Origin: Candidatus Effluviviaceae Genus I sp.
GTDB lineage: Bacteria > Joyebacterota > Joyebacteria > Joyebacterales > Joyebacteraceae
Assembly: GCA_016867725.1 (NCBI GenBank)
Contig: VGIX01000005.1
Location: 12,855 to 76,854, forward strand
DNA length: 64,000 bases
Direction: 5' to 3'
Shown here: positions 60,150 to 64,000 of the stretch, piece after piece
Layout of the letters: each line of letters opens with the position of its first letter
Numbering within the stretch: the first letter of the stretch is position 1
The notes under the pieces: generated by a model
Database searches by the model: none
Told to the model about the DNA's origin: nothing
What the model saw: only the letters and a program-made list of their open reading frames with translations
Made by a program: the position numbers and the translations under genes

Positions 60150-60171
60150 GTGGGTCCCTCCGAGAATGAAC

Positions 60172-60196
60172 GGGGTAGGTGGCTCCCACCTACCCC
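60172..60196 (-). promoter_or_regulatory. Perfect leader hairpin of the Hdr operon
   Basis: An 11-bp perfect inverted repeat with a 3-nt loop lies between the promoter (60255-60283) and hdrC. It has the same form (11/3) as the leader hairpin of the ABC exporter operon. On the transcript it is followed by GUUCAUUCUC and the ribosome site, so it could gate translation or attenuate. Confidence 0.55.
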
Positions 60197-60254
60197 CGGG
60201 GACATCGCGCATCGCCGCGCCGCGGGGTCGAGCCGCGGTGAACACGTCCTCAGG

Positions 60255-60283
60255 AGAGTACTGCGACCGGCGGCGGCCGTCAA
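60255..60283 (-). promoter_or_regulatory. Promoter of the hdrCBA-mvhD-tfr-malic cluster
   Basis: TTGACG (60283-60278), 17 bases, TACTCT (60260-60255). The leader is about 100 nt and includes the hairpin at 60172-60196. The 258-base gap to the MFS gene also holds the divergent promoter at 60332. Confidence 0.5.
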
Positions 60284-60331
60284 CGCGAATCCCGGCGGAA
60301 GATCGGCGATGACGGCGAGTCAGCGCGGTCG

Positions 60332-60360
60332 TTGAGCAGTGCCTGCGCGCGTGGTAGTCT
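60332..60360 (+). promoter_or_regulatory. Promoter of the MFS/aldolase/DUF523 unit
   Basis: TTGAGC (60332-60337), 17 bases, TAGTCT (60355-60360). Leader about 40 nt, with AAGGAGAGAGG before the ATG at 60408. Confidence 0.6.
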
Positions 60361-60407
60361 CGCGCAGCGGCACATCCCAAACGAACATACGAGAAGGAGA
60401 GAGGATC

Positions 60408-61691
60408 ATGGCCGAGGCGCCCCCAACGCCGCGTGCCCCGCTTCCCAGGAACGTCTGGGTGGCCACGGCGGCGAGCTTCCTGACGGACGCGTCGTCGGAG
60501 ATGCTCCACAACAGCATCCCGCTGTTCCTGGTCAACGTCCTCGGCGCGGGGACGGCGATGGTGGGGCTCATCGAGGGCGTCGCGGAGTCCACCGCGAGCC
60601 TGCTCAAGCTCGCGTCGGGCTATCTCTCCGACCGCTTCAGGAACCGCAAGTGGCTCGCCGTCCTCGGCTACGGCGTGTCTACGGCCGCGAAGCCGTTCCT
60701 GTACTTCGCGACGACGGGCGCCGGCGTCCTCGGTCTGCGGTTCGCGGAGCGCTTCGGGAAGGGCATCCGGACGGCGCCGCGAGACGCGCTCATCGCCGAC
60801 TGCGTGGACGAACGGTGCAGAGGGGCCGCGTTCGGGCTCCACCGCGCCGGCGACACCGCCGGCGCGCTCGTCGGGCTTGCGATCGCGCTCGCGATCGTGC
60901 TGGCCGCCCAGCGCGGGGGCGCGGTCCTGACGCGCCACGCCTTCCGGATGCTCGTCATCGGAAGCTCGGTCCCCGCCGTCCTCGCCGTGCTCGTGCTCGC
61001 GCTCGGCATCCGCGAGCCGCGCTCGCCCGCGCGGACGGCGGCGCCCCCCAAGCTCTCGCTCGCTGGGTTCGACCGCAGGTTTCGCTTCTTCCTCGTCATC
61101 GTCGTGCTGTTCACGCTGGGGAACTCGTCCGACGCGTTCCTCATCCTCAGGGCGCAGAACGTGGGCCTGTCGCTCCCCGGGATCTTCGGGATGCTCCTCA
61201 CGATGAACCTCGTCTACGCGCTCGTCGCGCGCCCGGCGGGCTCGCTGTCCGACAGGTTCGGGCGGCGACGGTTCCTCATCGTCGGCTGGCTGGTCTACGC
61301 GGCAGTGTACGCCGGGTTCTCCCGCGCGTCGGCCGGCTGGCACGCCTGGGCGCTCATGGGCGCGTACGGCCTCTACTACGGGCTCACCGAGGGCGTCGCG
61401 AAGGCGTTCGTCGCCGACCTCGTGCCGCCGGAGCGCAGAGGCACGGCGTACGGCGTGTACCACGCGGCCGTCGGCATCACGGCGCTCCCGGCGAGCCTCA
61501 TCGCGGGGCTCCTGTGGCAGGGCGCGGGCCGGTTCGGCGGATTGGGGCCCGGCGCGCCGTTCGTGTTCGGCGGGGCGCTCGCGCTCGCGGCGTCGGCGAT
61601 GCTGGCCGCGCTGACGCGGGGCGGCGCGCGTGGTACAATGACGCCCGACGCGCAGCGGCGGAGTGAGAACACGAAGCCAACGGAGGTGTGA
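60408..61691 (+). CDS. MFS transporter
   Basis: A 427-residue membrane protein with about 12 hydrophobic helices. The inter-helix loops GYLSDRFRNRK (2/3) and AGSLSDRFGRRR (8/9) carry the D-R-x-G/N-R-R/K signature of the major facilitator superfamily, and ERFGKGIRTAPRDALIAD is typical of the family annotated as putative efflux or sugar MFS proteins. The substrate is not readable. The start at 60408 has AAGGAGAGAGG upstream; a longer frame adds a non-hydrophobic lead. It is directly followed by the aldolase gene, whose ribosome site overlaps the end of this gene. Confidence 0.9.
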   Translation: MAEAPPTPRAPLPRNVWVATAASFLTDASSEMLHNSIPLFLVNVLGAGTAMVGLIEGVAESTASLLKLASGYLSDRFRNRKWLAVLGYGVSTAAKPFLYFATTGAGVLGLRFAERFGKGIRTAPRDALIADCVDERCRGAAFGLHRAGDTAGALVGLAIALAIVLAAQRGGAVLTRHAFRMLVIGSSVPAVLAVLVLALGIREPRSPARTAAPPKLSLAGFDRRFRFFLVIVVLFTLGNSSDAFLILRAQNVGLSLPGIFGMLLTMNLVYALVARPAGSLSDRFGRRRFLIVGWLVYAAVYAGFSRASAGWHAWALMGAYGLYYGLTEGVAKAFVADLVPPERRGTAYGVYHAAVGITALPASLIAGLLWQGAGRFGGLGPGAPFVFGGALALAASAMLAALTRGGARGTMTPDAQRRSENTKPTEV

Positions 61692-61693
61692 AC

Positions 61694-62716
61694 GTGGCGA
61701 ACACGAAGGCGTTGGAGACGACGGCGCGGGCTCTGGTCGCGCCGGGCAAGGGCATCCTGGCCGCGGACGAGAGTTCGGGGACCATCAAGAAGCGCTTCGA
61801 CGGGATCGGGATCCCGTCGACCGAGGACACGCGTCGCGCGTACCGCGACATGCTGTTCACGACGCCGGGGGTGGAGGAGTTCGTGAGCGGGGTCATCCTG
61901 TACGACGAGACCATCAGGCAGTCGGCCCGGAAGGGCGTGCCGTTCCCGAAGCTCCTCGCCGACCGCGGCATCATCCCGGGCATCAAGGTGGACACCGGCG
62001 CGAAGTCCCTCGCGGGCTTCCCCGGCGAGAAGATCACCGAGGGCCTCGACGGGCTGCGCGAGCGGCTCGCGGAGTACGTCGGCCTCGGCGCGCGGTTCGC
62101 GAAGTGGCGCGCCGTGATCACGATCGGCCAGGGGATCCCGACGCGCGGGTGCATCAAGGCCAACGCGCACGCGCTCGCGCGCTACGCGGCGCTGTGCCAG
62201 GAGGCCGGGCTCGTGCCCATCGTCGAGCCCGAGGTGCTGATGGACGGCGGCCACACCATCGAGCGCTGCTACGAGGTGACGGAGGCCACGCTCGCCGCTG
62301 TGTACCACGCGCTCCACGGACAGCGCGTCGTCCTCGAGGGGACGCTCCTCAAGCCCAACATGGTGCTGTCCGGCGCGGCCTGCCCGAAGCAGGCCGGCGT
62401 GATGGAGGTCGCCGAGGCGACCGTCCGGTGCTTCCGCCGCACCGTCCCCACGGCCGTGCCCGGCATCGTGTTCCTCTCCGGCGGCCAGAGCGCGGAGCTT
62501 GCGACCGAGCACCTCGACGCGATGAACCGCGTGGGCCCGCATCCGTGGGAGCTCAGCTTCTCCTACGGCCGCGCGCTCCAGGCGCCGCCGCTCGAGGCGT
62601 GGCGCGGGCACGACGAGAACGTGCAGGCGGCGCAGAAGGCGTTCTACATCCGGTCGAAGCTGAACGGCGCGGCGCGGTACGGGAAGTACACGCGGGAGAT
62701 GGAGTCGGCGCGCTGA
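61694..62716 (+). CDS. Class I fructose-bisphosphate aldolase
   Basis: A 340-residue class I aldolase that cleaves fructose 1,6-bisphosphate into two triose phosphates with a Schiff-base Lys. Landmarks: PGKGILAADESSGTIKKRF (about 15-33), ARFAKWRAVITIG, VPIVEPEVLMDGGH and LEGTLLKPNMVL with the active-site Lys; GIVFLSGGQSAELAT binds phosphate. It resembles the animal/plant-type aldolases found in some bacteria. GTG 61694 is chosen over 61688 because GGAGG then lies seven bases upstream. The MFS stop is two bases before it, and the DUF523 gene follows after 11 bases. Confidence 0.95.
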   Translation: MANTKALETTARALVAPGKGILAADESSGTIKKRFDGIGIPSTEDTRRAYRDMLFTTPGVEEFVSGVILYDETIRQSARKGVPFPKLLADRGIIPGIKVDTGAKSLAGFPGEKITEGLDGLRERLAEYVGLGARFAKWRAVITIGQGIPTRGCIKANAHALARYAALCQEAGLVPIVEPEVLMDGGHTIERCYEVTEATLAAVYHALHGQRVVLEGTLLKPNMVLSGAACPKQAGVMEVAEATVRCFRRTVPTAVPGIVFLSGGQSAELATEHLDAMNRVGPHPWELSFSYGRALQAPPLEAWRGHDENVQAAQKAFYIRSKLNGAARYGKYTREMESAR

Positions 62717-62727
62717 ACGAGGGCGCG

Positions 62728-63678
62728 ATGAACGACAGGCCGCGCATCGGCATCAGCGCGTGCCTTCTCGGCGAGAAGGTCCGCTACGACGGTCAGCACT
62801 CGCGCGACCACTTCCTCACGGACACGTTCGGCAAGTTCGTGGAGTGGGTGCCGGTGTGCCCGGAGGTCGAGTGCGGCCTCGGCACACCGCGCGAGCCGAT
62901 GCACCTCGAGGGCGACCCCGACGACCCGCGCCTCGTGACCATCCGGACGAAGCAGGACCGCACGCGCCGCATGAAGGCGTGGGCGAGGGCGCGCGCCCGC
63001 GAGCTCGAGAAGGAGGATCTGGCGGGCTACATCTTCAAGAGCGGCTCGCCGAGCAGCGGCATGGAGCGCGTGAAGGTGTACGACGCGCGCGGCGTGCCGA
63101 GGAAGGTCGGCGTCGGGGTCTTCGCGCGGGCGTTCATGGACCGCTTTCCCCTTCTTCCTGTCGAGGACGAGGGGCGCCTGCACGACGCGGTGCTGCGCGA
63201 GAACTTCATCGAGAGTGTCTTCTGCCTCAAGCGCTACCGGGACGCGGTGCGCCGGCCGCGGACCCTCGGCGCCCTCGTGTCGTTCCACGCGGCGCACAAG
63301 CTCGTGCTCATGGCGCACAGCCCGAAGCACCTCAAGGAGATGGGCGCGCTCGTCGCGCGCGGGAAGGCGCTGCGGCCTTCGGAGCTCATCGCGTCGTACG
63401 AGCGGTTCCTTCTCGCCGCGCTCAGCGTGAAGACGACGACCGGGAAGAATGCGAACGTGCTCATGCACGCGCTCGGCTACTTCAAGGACGACCTCACGCC
63501 CGACGAGAAGAAGGAGATGCTCGGCGTCATCGAGGATTACCGGCGCGAGTACGTGCCGCTCATCGTGCCGGTCACGCTGCTCAGGCACTACGTCGGGAAG
63601 TACGACCAGCCGTACCTCAAGGAACAGGCCTTCCTCAACCCGCACCCGACCGAGCTCAAGCTCAGGAACCACGCGTAG
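62728..63678 (+). CDS. DUF523 and DUF1722 (YbgA-like) fusion protein
   Basis: A 316-residue protein of two domains. The N-terminal DUF523 domain (about 1-140) begins RIGISACLLGEKVRYDG and contains VPVCPEVECGLGTPREPM; Cys12, Cys44 and Cys49 are placed as the iron-sulfur ligands of the TudS-type thiouracil desulfurases in this family. The C-terminal DUF1722 domain (about 185-300) has FHAAHKLVLMAHSPKHLKEM and DDLTPDEKKEM, as in E. coli YbgA. The fusion is common, but its function is not established. It is the third gene of the MFS/aldolase unit. Confidence 0.87.
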   Translation: MNDRPRIGISACLLGEKVRYDGQHSRDHFLTDTFGKFVEWVPVCPEVECGLGTPREPMHLEGDPDDPRLVTIRTKQDRTRRMKAWARARARELEKEDLAGYIFKSGSPSSGMERVKVYDARGVPRKVGVGVFARAFMDRFPLLPVEDEGRLHDAVLRENFIESVFCLKRYRDAVRRPRTLGALVSFHAAHKLVLMAHSPKHLKEMGALVARGKALRPSELIASYERFLLAALSVKTTTGKNANVLMHALGYFKDDLTPDEKKEMLGVIEDYRREYVPLIVPVTLLRHYVGKYDQPYLKEQAFLNPHPTELKLRNHA

Positions 63679-63814
63679 GGCACGTCAACGGAGGTGACAC
63701 CCGGGCGCGCGTCCTCGCACCGCGGGAGCTCCGAACGGGCCGCCGGGCGTGCGGCAACCAACCGGCGGATGCTAGCCTGAGTCACCGTCGGAGAAGCTCC
63801 TTCCCTCGAAGCAA

Positions 63815-63844
63815 CGGGACCCCGCCGGGGTCGCCAGGGTCCCG
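63815..63844 (-). terminator. Hairpin between the DUF523 gene and the convergent FG-GAP gene
   Basis: CGGGACCC pairs with GGGTCCCG (8 bp) around a 14-nt interior. It lies 31 bases past the stop of the FG-GAP gene and is followed by TTGCTTCG on the minus strand. It may also end the DUF523 unit. Confidence 0.5.
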
Positions 63845-63874
63845 AAGAACCGGCTTGACACCGGCTGTTCCATG

Positions 63875-64000
63875 CTAGCGGCAGAACGCTTTGATCGTGC
63901 CCCAACTGGTGCGTTGAGCGAGCGACACCTGCTCATTCAGGAACAGGTAGATGAGGTAGTCGCCGCCACAGACAAGCAAGTCCGGATCGCCATCCCCGTC
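63875..64000 (-). CDS. FG-GAP/VCBS repeat protein, C-terminal end (5' part off the window)
   Basis: The last 41 codons of a gene that enters from the right edge. DGDGDPDLLVCGGDYLIYLF is an FG-GAP/VCBS calcium-loop repeat like those of the protein at 15522-17054. The end, SLAQRTSWGTIKAFCR, has no sorting-domain motif. Only the 3' part is visible, so length and other domains are unknown. The stop is TAG at 63875-63877. Confidence 0.7.
   Translation of the reverse strand, partial: DGDGDPDLLVCGGDYLIYLFLNEQVSLAQRTSWGTIKAFCR

Noticed and set aside
63679-63874. Possible structured RNA or promoter after the DUF523 gene
   Set aside because: Only a convergent hairpin is supported. No paired -35/-10 or conserved RNA core could be read.
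1-64000. tRNA, rRNA, CRISPR arrays and insertion sequences
   Set aside because: I looked for tRNA T-loop-like sequences, direct repeats with regular spacing and transposase motifs and saw none. A covariance-model scan would be needed to exclude small RNAs.

Overview
The window is a gene-dense, very GC-rich bacterial chromosome segment with about 50 protein genes. I saw no RNA gene, transposon, prophage or CRISPR array. Several large secreted proteins end in the same C-terminal domain (motif NPFNP or NPF, then a YDVAGR-like strand and GVYF near the end), the FlgD/type-IX-secretion-like sorting domain of the FCB superphylum. One PEP-CTERM protein is also present. Together with the HdrABC/MvhD and fumarate-reductase genes and a cysteine-cluster TrpRS, this suggests an uncultured, at least facultatively anaerobic FCB-type lineage (Eisenbacteria, Krumholzibacteriota or similar). 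The taxonomic call is inference only.

Layout. 1-9.4 kb: end of a glycosyltransferase, a papain/beta-helix exoprotein, a geranylgeranyl-reductase-type flavoprotein and a six-haem exported cytochrome. 9.5-15.4 kb: a PEP-CTERM protein, a heterodimeric ABC exporter and a lipoprotein. 15.5-26.8 kb: an FG-GAP protein, an HExxH metalloprotease, a radical SAM enzyme with a TetR regulator, a PKD lipoprotein and an M14 carboxypeptidase. 26.9-35.4 kb: two amidotransferases, a pyruvoyl arginine decarboxylase with agmatinase (arginine to putrescine), a flavoprotein, a phosphoesterase, small proteins and a glycosyltransferase. 35.6-44.6 kb: envelope proteins, an ECF sigma/anti-sigma pair, phosphohexomutase, TrpRS, a degenerate M1 peptidase and an IscU-type scaffold. 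44.6-51.8 kb: lytic transglycosylase, CoA-disulfide-reductase-like enzyme, an internally deleted Hsp20, and a sigma / S9 peptidase / anti-sigma cluster. 51.9-60.1 kb: one co-directional cluster hdrC-hdrB-hdrA-mvhD-tfrB-like-tfrA-like-protease-malic enzyme. 60.4-63.7 kb: MFS transporter, class I aldolase and a DUF523/DUF1722 protein. The right edge holds the end of an FG-GAP protein.

The most interesting region is 51.9-60.1 kb. It encodes a complete heterodisulfide-reductase-type flavin module, MvhD, and a fumarate reductase pair in which the usual covalent-FAD histidine is Asn, but no hydrogenase. I infer an electron-bifurcating or thiol-linked fumarate/succinate system feeding malate metabolism. 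Two of its proteins carry histone-H1-like Lys/Ala/Pro tails.

Transcription signals are unusually legible. Most transcription units begin with a TTGnnn-17-TAnnnT promoter. Two of these lie so close to the start codon that the mRNAs should be leaderless. Units commonly end in GC-rich 11-13 bp hairpins with tiny loops and little or no U-tract.
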